From Chara braunii (taxonomy: Eukaryota > Streptophyta > Charophyceae > Charales > Characeae), in contig BFEA01000135.1 in NCBI GenBank assembly GCA_003427395.1, positions 87,320 to 115,877 of the forward strand: a DNA stretch of 28,558 nt. The letters are read 5' to 3'. Position numbers and translations under genes: made by a program. The notes beneath the pieces are model-generated. The model was not told the DNA's origin. It searched no databases and worked only from the letters and a program-made list of their open reading frames with translations. Below, in pieces: positions 17,341 to 25,772 of the stretch. Position 1 is the stretch's first letter. Each line of letters opens with the position of its first letter.

Positions 17341-17376
<36 letters not shown>
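17341..17376 (+). repeat. T12-G36 homopolymer junction
   Basis: Twelve T (17329-17340) abut 36 consecutive G. The G run could form G-quadruplexes; its exact length is uncertain because such runs assemble poorly. Confidence 0.9.
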
Positions 17377-17380
<4 letters not shown>

Positions 17381-17501
17381 ACCCTCCGTTCTTTTCTTGC
17401 GGAGCGACGTGTGCTGGGAACCCGGCCCATCGTCCCGTCTGAAAGTACACACCATTTTTTGCTTCGTTTTGTTTTTTGTTTATTAAATATTTACGACGTT
17501 T

Positions 17502-17566
17502 ATAGTGTCACACAGGTAACAGCACTGTACTACTGTAGTACGGTGTTGTTACCTGTGTGACAGTAT
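17502..17566. repeat. Near-perfect 65-bp palindrome containing TGTCACACA ends
   Basis: ATAGTGTCACACAGGTAACA (from 17502) pairs with TGTTACCTGTGTGACAGTAT (to 17566). The interior GTACTACTGTAGTAC is itself palindromic. CCTGTGTGACACTATAG at about 17585-17601 repeats the outer end again. Confidence 0.9.
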
Positions 17567-17837
17567 TACAATTACGTTGACGTACCTGTGTGACACTATA
17601 GAAGTAAATATACACCAGGTAACAACTTTTTTAATAAATTGTGTGACAATATTAAAATCACGTTTGACTTACCAAATTGTCGTACGACGACCAAATATCA
17701 GAAATGAAAATCCTGTCACACAATTCTGTCGCACATCTGATATAAAATAAAACAAAAGAAAAGAAGATCTGTCACACATTTAACAACACTGTAGTACTGT
17801 ATTGGGTGACATCCGTGACACTATTGTCGCACAGGAT
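17567..17837. other. TGTGTGACA-rich sequence up to the gap
   Basis: No gene. Exact TGTGTGACA or its complement occurs at 17587, 17640, 17714 and 17770 here, plus 17290, 17506 and 17554 just before. ACACTGTAGTACTGTATT near 17789 repeats the loop of the palindrome at 17502-17566. Confidence 0.6.
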
Positions 17838-18353
17838 NNNNNNNNNNNNNNNNNNNNNNNNNNNNNNNNNNNNNNNNNNNNNNNNNNNNNNNNNNNNNNN
17901 NNNNNNNNNNNNNNNNNNNNNNNNNNNNNNNNNNNNNNNNNNNNNNNNNNNNNNNNNNNNNNNNNNNNNNNNNNNNNNNNNNNNNNNNNNNNNNNNNNNN
18001 NNNNNNNNNNNNNNNNNNNNNNNNNNNNNNNNNNNNNNNNNNNNNNNNNNNNNNNNNNNNNNNNNNNNNNNNNNNNNNNNNNNNNNNNNNNNNNNNNNNN
18101 NNNNNNNNNNNNNNNNNNNNNNNNNNNNNNNNNNNNNNNNNNNNNNNNNNNNNNNNNNNNNNNNNNNNNNNNNNNNNNNNNNNNNNNNNNNNNNNNNNNN
18201 NNNNNNNNNNNNNNNNNNNNNNNNNNNNNNNNNNNNNNNNNNNNNNNNNNNNNNNNNNNNNNNNNNNNNNNNNNNNNNNNNNNNNNNNNNNNNNNNNNNN
18301 NNNNNNNNNNNNNNNNNNNNNNNNNNNNNNNNNNNNNNNNNNNNNNNNNNNNN
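17838..18353. other. Assembly gap (516 N)
   Basis: Unknown sequence. Its right edge falls inside a 29-bp tandem repeat, which probably explains the gap. Any open frame crossing it is meaningless. Confidence 0.99.
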
Positions 18354-18411
18354 CCAGATGGAACTATGAGTTCCAACCCAACCCAGATGGAACTATGAGT
18401 TCCAACCCGAT
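18354..18411 (+). repeat. 29-bp tandem repeat at the gap edge
   Basis: Two units starting CCAGATGGAACTATGAGTTC (18354 and 18383). Each contains the small hairpin GGAACT-ATG-AGTTCC. The array likely continues into the N gap. Confidence 0.9.
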
Positions 18412-18424
18412 GACCAAAGTGACA

Positions 18425-18546
18425 GGGCCTCGCCACACCACTCTCGAAATGTGAAAAAGACGAAAATGTGGCCGGTGCATCTGGCCGTGTTCTAGCGGGA
18501 AGTTCATTCTCATTTTGCACATTTCGAGAGTCGTGTGGCGATGCCC
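18425..18546 (+). repeat. GGGCCTC hairpin family, copy 2
   Basis: The left arm GGGCCTCGCCACACCACTCT, then CGAAATGTG, pairs almost perfectly with the right arm CACATTTCG, then AGAGTCGTGTGGCGATGCCC. The interior holds AAAAAGACGAAAA and an inner GGCC..GGTGC/CTGGCC region. It is the best-preserved stem of the family. Confidence 0.85.
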
Positions 18547-18619
18547 ATAGTGTGTGGTGACCACAGTGCGTGACACAAAGTTTTTGCCCGAAATCAGTAC
18601 ATTACTTTGTGACAGTATT
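18547..18619. other. Spacer between hairpin copies 2 and 3
   Basis: GTGTGGTGACCACAGTGCGTGACACAAAG (in part) and CTTTGTGACAGTATT give further variants of the GTGTGACA word. No gene. Confidence 0.5.
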
Positions 18620-18750
18620 GGGCCTGGCTCCACCACTCACCACCACATGCACAAAAGACAAAAAATATGGCGGTGTATCTTTCCATGTTCCAGCGGAAGA
18701 TTCAGTTCTTTTTTTTTTTTTGACATTTGGTGAGCAGAGGAGCCAGGCCC
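18620..18750 (+). repeat. GGGCCTC hairpin family, copy 3
   Basis: The left arm GGGCCTGGCTCCACCACTCA pairs with the right arm TGGTGAGCAGAGGAGCCAGG, then CCC. Relative to copy 2, CGCCAC has become GGCTCC and the opposite arm has changed to match. Inner stem ATCTTTCC/GGAAGAT conserved; flanked by ATT on both sides. Confidence 0.85.
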
Positions 18751-18961
18751 ATTGTGTGACACAAGTACTTTTGTCGACAAGAACTACTTCGCGCGTCAGA
18801 ATATCGTCGCACAAGTTCCTGTGTGACACAAATACTTTTGTCGCCAAGTCTGTTACCCGCACTTGCTCAGACGAATAGTATTTTGTGAGACAGGGTGGCA
18901 GCAGTATTGGTTGGGTGTAATAAATGGCAGCGTTTTTTATTTTTTTTAATACCTCGCGGAC
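18751..18961. other. TGTGTGACA-bearing spacer
   Basis: No gene. TGTGTGACACAA is followed by TACTTTTGTCG twice (18753 and 18820), a 67-bp direct repeat. Confidence 0.6.
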
Positions 18962-19061
18962 TTTTTTTTTTTTTTTTTTCCCTTATCCGTGTCATCGTTG
19001 CGCAGGGGCCATGCGGAATCTTCTCTGTATCGTTCCAATTTTAACGGATGTGCCGAAGGAC
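18962..19061 (-). pseudogene. U6 snRNA retropseudogene 2
   Basis: The minus strand reads GTCCTTCGGCACATCCGTTA, AAATTGGAACGATACAGAGA, AGATTCCGCATGGCCCCTGC, then GCAACGATGACACGGATAAG followed by GGG and a run of 18 A. It covers nearly all of U6 before truncation, with the ACAGAGA box intact but AGCAU changed to CCGCAU. CGCGGAC (18955-18961) and CGCGGGC (19063-19069), each followed by T runs, flank it as a target-site duplication. This is a processed copy made by LINE-type reverse transcription and not a functional gene. Confidence 0.9.
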
Positions 19062-19514
19062 ACGCGGGCTTTTTATCTTTGACACTGGACCCGCTAAAAA
19101 AAAAAAGAAATTGTTCCTTTAAAAACCAAAGGAGAGAAGAAAATAACAAATCCCGGTATTGTTCACACTACCGTCACGCACCGTTATCTCCCCCCTTTCC
19201 ATCTCTCCAAAAAAGAAAAGAAAAAAAAAAGAAAAAAAAAATCGTGTCACCCAACTAATTGTACTAAGTCATCAAGTTTGCGGCGACGCCTTTTTTATTT
19301 TTTTGTTCCCTTTTCAATTTTTTTTTTCTACCCGATGTTTCGTGGGGTTTTGTATCGACTAAGCAGATGATGGCGGGATCCGACAAACGTACTTGGACGT
19401 CCCTCATGGACTAGATACATTCAAAGGTCCACATTTAGACCCCCTGGTCTTGGCTGGACATTCAAGGAAAAGTTTTTTTTTTGTTGATGTTATTTTCGCA
19501 AGCATGCTTCCATG
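19062..19514. other. Non-coding stretch with A/T runs
   Basis: Several poly(A) and poly(T) tracts (19096-19107, 19209-19240, about 19316-19327, 19472-19481). No recognisable gene. Confidence 0.5.
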
Positions 19515-19627
19515 CTACGGTCTTCTCCCGAACACACAACGCACGCTCATTTTGGCTGCACCTGACCGTAAAGCTAGTTTGTATACAGTCGTTATCAGGG
19601 TGCGTTGTGTTCGGGGGATGACCGTAG
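19515..19627. repeat. Hairpin with ~30-bp stem
   Basis: CTACGGTCTTCTCCCGAACA, then CACAACGCACGC (19515-19546), pairs with GGTGCGTTGTGTTCGGGGGA, then TGACCGTAG (19599-19627), with few mismatches and a ~52-base loop. It is either a small foldback element or a miRNA-precursor-like fold. Confidence 0.8.
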
Positions 19628-19722
19628 TGGTGGCATACGGATAATACACAGTCACACCTCGTCGGTGTAATTGTGTTTAGCTAAATAGTACGACCCCTCC
19701 CGCCCTGGCGGCGGCGCTTCCA

Positions 19723-19743
19723 CCCCCNCCCCCNCCCCCCCCC
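19723..19743. repeat. C-run with two ambiguous bases
   Basis: Poly(C) with N at 19728 and 19734, followed by AAAA. Complement-like to the T12-G36 tract. Confidence 0.9.
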
Positions 19744-20223
19744 AAAACGGAAATAAAACGTGTCGATTTTTTCTTTCTAAATCAATCGAAAATATCGCAA
19801 ACTTCTTTTTGGGGGAAGAAAATAAATAAGAGAACTTTTTTTTTTGGTCAGTCATTGTTGTTGATGCGTTCATCCGATGCCGTCACGGTTTTATTTTATT
19901 TTTCCCAAGGATGCGAACTTATGACCATGTAAAAAAAAAACAAAAAAAAACAAAAAAACTTATGACCATGTGCGTAGAGCATTCAGCCACGTGGGCTGGA
20001 TGAAAGTACGGCGAAATTTCAGGAATGGATAAGGACTATTAAGGAGGTATTTAAGTCGTTATCCAACCAGTCAAACGCATGCTGGGGAGACTGTTGAGGT
20101 GTTTTTTTTTTTTTTTTTTTTTTTTTTAATAAGGGCGATGGGCTTGAGCAAGTTGAGAAGTAAGAAGTTCAGGGGAAGAAAAAGAAAAAAGTAAGCAACG
20201 CAGCCTTTCAGCTATAAAGACAT
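19744..20223. other. Non-coding, A/T-run rich
   Basis: ACTTATGACCATGT occurs at about 19917 and again at about 19958, on either side of an A-rich stretch, so the A-rich segment looks like an insertion with a 14-bp duplicated target. A poly(T) run lies at 20102-20127. No gene. Confidence 0.5.
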
Positions 20224-20357
20224 GGCACCTTGCCGTACCACTCTTCAAATGTGCAAGATGAGAATGGACTTTCCCCCTGAGCATGCACAGATACACCCGG
20301 TTTTTTTTTTTTGTTTGTTTGTCTTTTTCACATATGGAGAGTGGTGTGGCGAGGCCC
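20224..20357 (-). repeat. GGGCCTC hairpin family, copy 4
   Basis: On the minus strand: GGGCCTCGCCACACCACTCT, CATATGTGAAAAAGACAAAC, an A-rich expansion, GTGTATC, GGGGGAAAGTCCATTCTCAT, and the right arm GAAGAGTGGTACGGCAAGGT, then GCC. Confidence 0.8.
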
Positions 20358-21058
20358 TTGTTCACGAATTCACGATTTGTTTTTACTTTTTTTTTTTAAT
20401 CAACATTCACGAATTTCAAAGACGTTGGCCAAAACTCACCCGAAAGAATAAGGGCATACTCACATGAGGGGACTTTTGCACTTGTTTCTGGACGTAATTG
20501 CGATCGGAAACATCCAAGCAGGCCCGTATTTAGGGTCAGATACATTTGAGATTGTGCTAGTGTGAATATATACATATGCTGTAAAGCATGTACACCACTT
20601 AGTAATCTTCGTCCATCATCACCACACAGAGCTGTCTTGCTTGTCTGGGCATAATTATGGTGAGGTGCATCCTCTCTGTAGCATGAACATAGACCAGGGA
20701 GGTCTGGGCCTTATGCTTTTTTCCCGTATTTTATTTTATAATTATAATTATTATTTGCAGCCCTAAGGCTGCGGTATAGTGGGCTTCGGCGTCTGTGTCA
20801 AGGTGTCGCATTTTTGGCGGTGGGCGACCAGGATGCAAAGTGGGTTCTTAGGGGGCAAAAAAAGTTGGGGGACCGGTCCTTGGCAAAATTGCGGACTACC
20901 TACATCTAGCTCTGGTAGAACCAGGACTTCTGGAAAAAGGGAGGACCGGTCCTCGCATGGAAGCGGACCCCGAAAAGAAAAGGGGGGGGCGTTGGACCGG
21001 TCCTCGGGTGGAAGTGGACCCCAAAAAGAAGTGAGGGCATGTGAACTGTAAAAGGGCC
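20358..21058. other. Non-coding with GGACCGGTCCT repeats
   Basis: GGACCGGTCCT, a near-perfect palindrome, occurs at about 20869, 20942 and 20994, each followed by a GG.AAG.GGACCCC.AAAAG block. No gene recognised. Confidence 0.5.
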
Positions 21059-21166
21059 CTCAAGCCCAGGCGTTGAGGCCCGTCTTCTCAAAACAGGGAG
21101 GTCAGGCGCAATCTCAAGCCCAGGCGTTGAGGCCCGTCTTCTCAAAACAGGGAGGTCAGGCGCAAT
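21059..21166 (+). repeat. Perfect 54-bp tandem duplication
   Basis: Two identical units starting CTCAAGCCCAGGCGTTGAGG (21059 and 21113). 54 is a multiple of three, so on the minus strand an 18-residue unit (IAPDLPVLRRRASTPGLE) repeats in frame. No other coding evidence supports a gene. Confidence 0.95.
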
Positions 21167-21194
21167 GAAACAAGCATTTTGCAAGAGGCAACTT

Positions 21195-21564
21195 TGGCGA
21201 TTTTCTGTGCTCGGAGGAACCCGCAGAAAAAGCTGAAATTTTGAGAATCCATAGATGAGGTCGCGTTCTTTCCAGGAAAAATATTAGAACATTTTCAAAA
21301 AATCATTTAGGCTGCGAAATAATAGTCGCGCCGATTCGGCACATTTTCCATTTTTGCCACTCAGCCATGCGTGGGCCAACTGAAAAAGTACTCCAAATTC
21401 AGTGAGTTTTTGCGCTCAGAAGAATGCGTGAAAAAACCTGAAAATTGGAGTACTTGTAAATTTTGTTGTGATCTTTCCAGGAAAAACGTTAAACAAATTA
21501 AAAAAAAATCATTCCAGCTGTGAGATTGTGGCCGAAATTTGACCCATATTTCAATTTTGCCATT

Positions 21565-21570
<6 letters not shown>
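21195..21570 (+). repeat. Two diverged ~213-bp direct repeats
   Basis: Shared order of words: TTTCTGTGCTCGGAGGAA (in part)/TTTTTGCGCTCAGAAGAA, AAAAGCTGAAA/AAAACCTGAAAA, CTTTCCAGGAAAAA, AATCATTTAGGCTGCGA/AATCATTCCAGCTGTGA, and TTTTGCCACTCAG/TTTTGCCATTCAG. The second copy ends in a CT microsatellite. Confidence 0.75.

Positions 21571-21606
<36 letters not shown>
21568..21606. repeat. (CT)n microsatellite
   Basis: About 19 CT dinucleotides. Confidence 0.95.
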
Positions 21607-21610
<4 letters not shown>

Positions 21611-21819
21611 TGCGCTCTTAGTCCCATTGCTTTGGCTACCTTAGGGCTGCGTTCCCCGCATCCACGCGATAGTCAATTATTATTTTTTCCGTTTGTTCTT
21701 AGGTGCATCCTCTCCGTAGCATGAACATGTCTGGGCCTTTTTCCCGTTTTTTATTTTATAATTATTCCCGTTTTCTTTTGTTGCTGCCCGGTGGGCTCTA
21801 CCGGGCGGTCCTTTTGCTC

Positions 21820-22275
21820 GAGTATAAAGGAGGCTGTATGGGACGCTCTGTGGAACCCTCTAAGGGCCCTCTATGGAACATGTGGGACTGTCTACGGGAC
21901 CCTCTATCGGACATGGGGGGCCCCCCTAAGGGACATATTGGGACTCTTTACTAGACATATCTGGGACCCTGTATGGGACATACATGACCCTTTGTGAGAC
22001 ATGTGGGACCCTCGATGGGACCCTCTATAGGATCCTCTTTGGACTTCACGGGACCCTCTAAGGGAGCTGTATGGAAACCTCTACGTGGGACATTTTATGC
22101 GACCTGTATGGGACCCTTTGTGAGACATATGGGGGACCCTCTATGGGACCCTCTATAGGATCCTCTATGGACTCTATGGGACCCTCTAAGGGAGCTGTTG
22201 GAACCCTCTACGTGGAACCCTCTATGGGACCTGTATGGGACCCTTTTTGGGACCCTCAAGGGACCCTCAAGGGAC
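21820..22275 (+). repeat. GGGACCCTCTA minisatellite with higher-order structure
   Basis: Degenerate GGGACCCTCTATGGGACC words fill this segment. A longer unit of about 125-130 bp (ACCCTTTGTGAGACAT, CTCTATAGGATCCTCT, TTGGACT or ATGGACT, GGGACCCTCTAAGGGAGCTG, CCTCTACGTGG) occurs twice, from about 21988 and 22119. Confidence 0.9.
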
Positions 22276-22370
22276 CTGGTTTAGGTGTGCGTGATCCCTG
22301 AAGTTTTGACTGTAAAGCGGGTGGGGAATTCGTTGAATGGAGGGGAGCCAGATACATTGAATGTAAGCGT

Positions 22371-22450
22371 GGGGCTCTCGCTCATGCCACTCTCATCAAA
22401 TGTGAAAAAGACAAAAAGAGTGGCGAGTGTACCTTTCCACCTTCTCATGC
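22371..22450 (+). repeat. GGGCCTC hairpin family, copy 5 (right side lost)
   Basis: GGGGCTCTCGCTCATGCCAC, TCTCATCAAATGTGAAAAAG, ACAAAAAGAGTGGCGAGTGT, ACCTTTCCACCTTCTCATGC. The right arm is missing, and the CACATG tract begins where it should be. Confidence 0.7.
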
Positions 22451-22469
22451 ACAATTCACAGACGTAGTA

Positions 22470-23035
22470 AAGTATGCACGTGCACACCTGACGTGCGCGT
22501 GCGCATGTACATGCACACATGGAGTGTGCACGTTCACACCTGACGCGAGTGTGAACATGCACATGCACATGTGATGCACGTGATGCTTGTGCACATGCAC
22601 ATGCACGCATGCACGTGGGACGCATGGCGTGCGTGAACGTGCACATCCACATGCAGACGTGACGTTTACACATGCACATCTGACGTGTGCACATGCACAT
22701 GGAACATACACATGCACACGTGACGTGCATGCATGCACATGTGGCTCACATGCTGTGTGCACAAGCACATGCACACGTGATGGCACATGCACACGTGACG
22801 TGTGTGGACATGCACACCTTATGTGAGTGTGCACATGCACACATCCAGGACGTGAGCATGGACATACACGTTCGGCACGTGAGCATGCACTTGCAAACGT
22901 GCAGCATGTGAGCATGCACATTCACATGTCCATCTCATGAACCCGTTCTGCTCTTGCGCATGCACACGTTCAGCTCATCAACGTGTTTTTTGCCCCTACG
23001 CATGTTCAGCACATGCACACACCTGTGCACGTGTG
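22470..23035. repeat. CACATG/CACGTG alternating purine-pyrimidine tract
   Basis: Degenerate repeats of GTGCACATGCACACGTGACG over ~560 bases, almost wholly alternating purine and pyrimidine. Such sequence is Z-DNA prone and rich in CACGTG-type E-box/G-box words. Cys/His-rich frames on both strands are translation artefacts of the repeat. Confidence 0.9.
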
Positions 23036-23660
23036 ATATTTTATGAGAGATTAGATGGACCACTAACTTGCTAATGCTGCATCATGCTCCAATTGATAGC
23101 ACAGGAAAATCCATGTAACCAGATACTTGACTTCTATGCACGTATCTTTAGGATGAATATGCCGTGCATGCTGTTCTGGCCGTGCACGTTATGCCGGGAA
23201 AGTCGGTAATTGTCGCAGTAATGAATGGCCTAAGGACTCCCGCACATCAGGCAGTGTTTAAGATTATATTTCGAAGCTAAAAATGTGTATATTGAATTCT
23301 TTTTTTTCCTCCTCCCTTCTTCCGGTCTTTGTGTTTTTTCTTTTAATTTTAACTGAGCCATTTTGTTTTCTCTCAATTCCACCTTTCACTACCTACCTAC
23401 CGCTACTCCTAAGTCTTTACAGGGGACCCCTGCAAGCATACCTTTCACAATTAAGGGGATGCATGTTGCCCCCTGCCCTAATCGAAGGTGGTCAGGGAGT
23501 AGGGTGGGGTTGCCTGTGGGGGGGCGCGGCTAACTCAAAGACCGAGCATTTTGCCCTAATCGAAAGGGGTATTGAGAACTTTGCTGACATTTTGATGACA
23601 ATGCATACCATGTACGTGCGATCACTATGGCTGTATCTAACCCGATTTTCAGACCAGATA
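23036..23660. other. Non-coding stretch
   Basis: No supported gene. TGCCCTAATCGAAGG (about 23475) recurs as TGCCCTAATCGAAAGG (about 23553). The 157-codon frame at 23283-23756 starts in T-rich sequence and ends in tandem repeats; I do not accept it. Confidence 0.45.
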
Positions 23661-23732
23661 CATGCTTGCCTGGTTCCAAATATGCATGCTTGCCTTGTTT
23701 CAAATACGCGTGCTTGCCTGGTTTATCGGGTT
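23639..23732. repeat. 24-bp x3 array flanked by inverted AACCCGAT/ATCGGGTT
   Basis: Units begin CATGCTTGCCTGGTTCCAAA at 23661, 23685 and 23709. AACCCGAT (23639-23646) and ATCGGGTT (23725-23732) form inverted flanks, so the array could sit in the loop of a stem. Confidence 0.8.
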
Positions 23733-23874
23733 GTGAGGCTGAACATGTCTGTCTAACCAGTCATGCACTGCCGATGTAACGGACTGCAACAGAGGTCAGA
23801 TTCATTCACTGCATTTCCACAGTATGGATGGCTGTGTGGTTCTCGGGTTCTCTTATAACCCGTTTCACCAACTT

Positions 23875-24690
23875 TCTCACCAGACCACTCAGACTCAGGC
23901 GCCACCAGCCCTCTCCCAGACCTCTACCAGCCCTCTACTGGCCTTCTACCAGAACGTTAACTGACCAACTATTGAGAGGGTGATATAGAAATGGCCAGCA
24001 GCTGATCATGTCCTCTGAAAAGTGAAGCTGCACTTGGCTTCCATTAGGCCTCTAACAGACGACTTCGAGACCTCTACCAGACATCTTTTAGACCTCTCCC
24101 ACACCTTTTCTAGACCTCTCCCAGACCTCTCTACCAGAATCCTGCCGGCCCTGTCTGCAGCCTCCAGAAGTTTGGGTTAGGGATTTTGAGGTATTGGAGT
24201 AGTAACTGGTGGTTTGAACCACCACCACCACCAGACGGCTTCTAGACCTCTACCAGACATCTTCTAGACCACTCCTAGACCCTTACCAGACCTCTACCAG
24301 ACTTCTGCCAGACTTCTGCCAGACTTCTACCAGCCCTGTTTGCAGCCTCCAGAAATGTGGATTAGGGATTTTGGGATATTGGAGTAGTAACTGGTGGTTT
24401 GAACCAGCACCAGACGGCTTCTAGATCTCTACCAGACATCCTAGACCTCTCACACACCTGTATGAGACTGTTTGCAGCCTCCAGAAATTTGGGTTAGGAT
24501 TTTGAGTTATTGGAGTAGTAACTGGTGGTTTGAACCAGCACCAGACGGCTTCTAGACCTCTACCAGACATCTTCTAGACCTCTCCTAGACCTCTACCAGA
24601 CTTCTACCAGCCCTGTTTGCAGCCTCCAGAAATTTGGGTTAGGGATTTGGAGGTATTGGAGTAGTAACTGGTGGTTTGAACTACACTTCC
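23875..24690 (+). repeat. GACCTCTACCA minisatellite with nested 130-185-bp units
   Basis: Short AGACCTCTACC/AGACATCTTCT words alternate with a longer block that starts GCCTCCAGAAAT..GGGTTAGG at 24160, 24345, 24477 and 24622 and runs through TATTGGAGTAGTAACTGGTG and GTTTGAACCA. Unit lengths of 185, 132 and 145 bp differ mainly in the number of short words. Confidence 0.9.
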
Positions 24691-24823
24691 TCTGCGCATT
24701 GCCGCCGACGCAAGCTGCAGTCTTAGCAGCAGGCTGCAGGCTGAGCAAGAAGCTTCTTGGCAACTGCCACTGGGCAAAGTGGCTCTGAAAAATAGGTGCT
24801 GGCGCTCAGGTGGCTTTAGATCA

Positions 24824-25003
24824 GGCACTGCTCTGGAACTGACCTTCCGAGCCTAATGAAGCCATGTTTGGTATACAGTCCTGGCAGTTCAGCAAGGACA
24901 AGCTAGGCGTCTTGCAGTCTCTGCTTTGGGAAAACAAGGCCCTCTTGGGTAGTAGTGAAGGAGGCCCTCTTGCGGAGTCGTGGTGGTTTAAACCACCTGT
25001 AAG
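24824..25003 (+). repeat. Direct repeat pair, copy 1
   Basis: CTCTGGAACTGACCTTCCGA, GCCTAATGAAGC, CTGGCAGTTCAGCAAGG, CTTTGGGAAAACAAGGCCCT and a terminal palindrome GGTGGTTTAAACCACC. The order recurs at 25510-25670. Confidence 0.75.
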
Positions 25004-25026
25004 TACTTCTGAGCCTCTCTTTTCCG

Positions 25027-25186
25027 ATCTTTTTGGTTTTAAGGTGATGGCCTAAAGATACCATCATTGAGCTGACCGGCCCCAGGTAATTCAGCATTAT
25101 TTTATTCTGGTCATTGGATTGTATTTGGATCCGAACTCCGGTCCGTATTTCAACAGTTCGTGGGTGTCCCAACTGAGCTAGGCTCG
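25027..25186 (-). mobile_element. tRNA-headed SINE-like element, second copy
   Basis: On the minus strand: GAGCCTAGCTCAGTTGGGAC (A box TAGCTCAGTTGGG at 25168-25180), ACGAACTGTTGAAATACGGA, a B-box-like GAGTTCGGATCC (25127-25139), then the family tail ACCTGGGGCCGGTCAGCTCA, ATGATGGTATCT, AGGCCATCACC and an A-rich end near 25030. The head resembles a tRNA with CTCAGTTGGG and TTCGGATCC, perhaps tRNA-Phe-like. Confidence 0.65.
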
Positions 25187-25240
25187 TTGGTGAAGCATTC
25201 TATTCCGGTTTTGCTTCTGCCGAGCACCAAGGTTTGACGA

Positions 25241-25372
25241 GCCAGCTGAACCTGGCGTGGTTGTGAAATCGCATCTTTTTGCCGGGCCAGCTGAACCCGT
25301 CGTGGGTGTGAAATCACATCTTTTTGCCGGGCCAGCTGAACCCGGCGTGGGTGCTGCCAGTGTTTCCGTTGG
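25241..25372 (+). repeat. 45-bp tandem repeat, ~2.7 units
   Basis: GCCAGCTGAACCYGKCGTGG recurs at 25241, 25286 and 25331, with TGTGAAATC.CATCTTTTTG between. 45 is a multiple of three and one plus-strand frame reads VKSHLFAGPAEP repeatedly, but no other coding evidence exists. Confidence 0.9.
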
Positions 25373-25509
25373 GCAGGCCGAGGCCCCAAGGATGCAGCAT
25401 GTTAAGCACTCCGGCGGAACAAAAACAGCTGGGAAACATACTGGTCGTTTAACAAATGAGAGCAGTGTTTTCCACTGTTACCGTGGTGGTTTAAACTTTA
25501 AACCAATAG

Positions 25510-25670
25510 GTGCTACCTCTGGTCCCGGCCTCTGAGCCTAATGAAGCAAGGTATGGTTAGCTGCATCTGGCAGTACTGCAAGGGAAAATGCAGACCTGTT
25601 GTAGTTGCTACTTTGGGAAAAACGAAGCCCTTGCAGATAAGTGGTGTGGTTAATTTTTAACCTTAACCTA
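25510..25670 (+). repeat. Direct repeat pair, copy 2
   Basis: CCTCTGGTCCCGGCCTCTGA, GCCTAATGAAGC, CTGGCAGTACTGCAAGGG, CTTTGGGAAAAACGAAGCCC, ending GTGGTTAATTTTTAACC. Diverged partner of 24824-25003. Confidence 0.75.
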
Positions 25671-25723
25671 AGGAAACCAGGGGTTAGGACAATTACCTTG
25701 TCCTTCAATCGCAGGTAGGCAGA

Positions 25724-25739
25724 GTTGTTGTTGTGGTCG

Positions 25740-25771
<32 letters not shown>

Positions 25772-25772
25772 A
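25724..25772. repeat. (GTT)n microsatellite
   Basis: About 14 GTT triplets with one GTGGTC interruption. Confidence 0.9.

Noticed and set aside
17780-18520. Long frames spanning the N gap on both strands
   Set aside because: They are open only because N codons are not read as stops.
22281-22921. Cys/His-rich minus-strand frames of 149 and 158 codons
   Set aside because: Cys-Thr-His-Val patterns arise from translating the CACATG/CACGTG tract in any frame.
24170-24660. Interstitial telomere repeat (GGGTTAGGGATTT)
   Set aside because: Only one and a half telomere-like words occur per 130-185-bp unit; there is no tandem TTTAGGG array.
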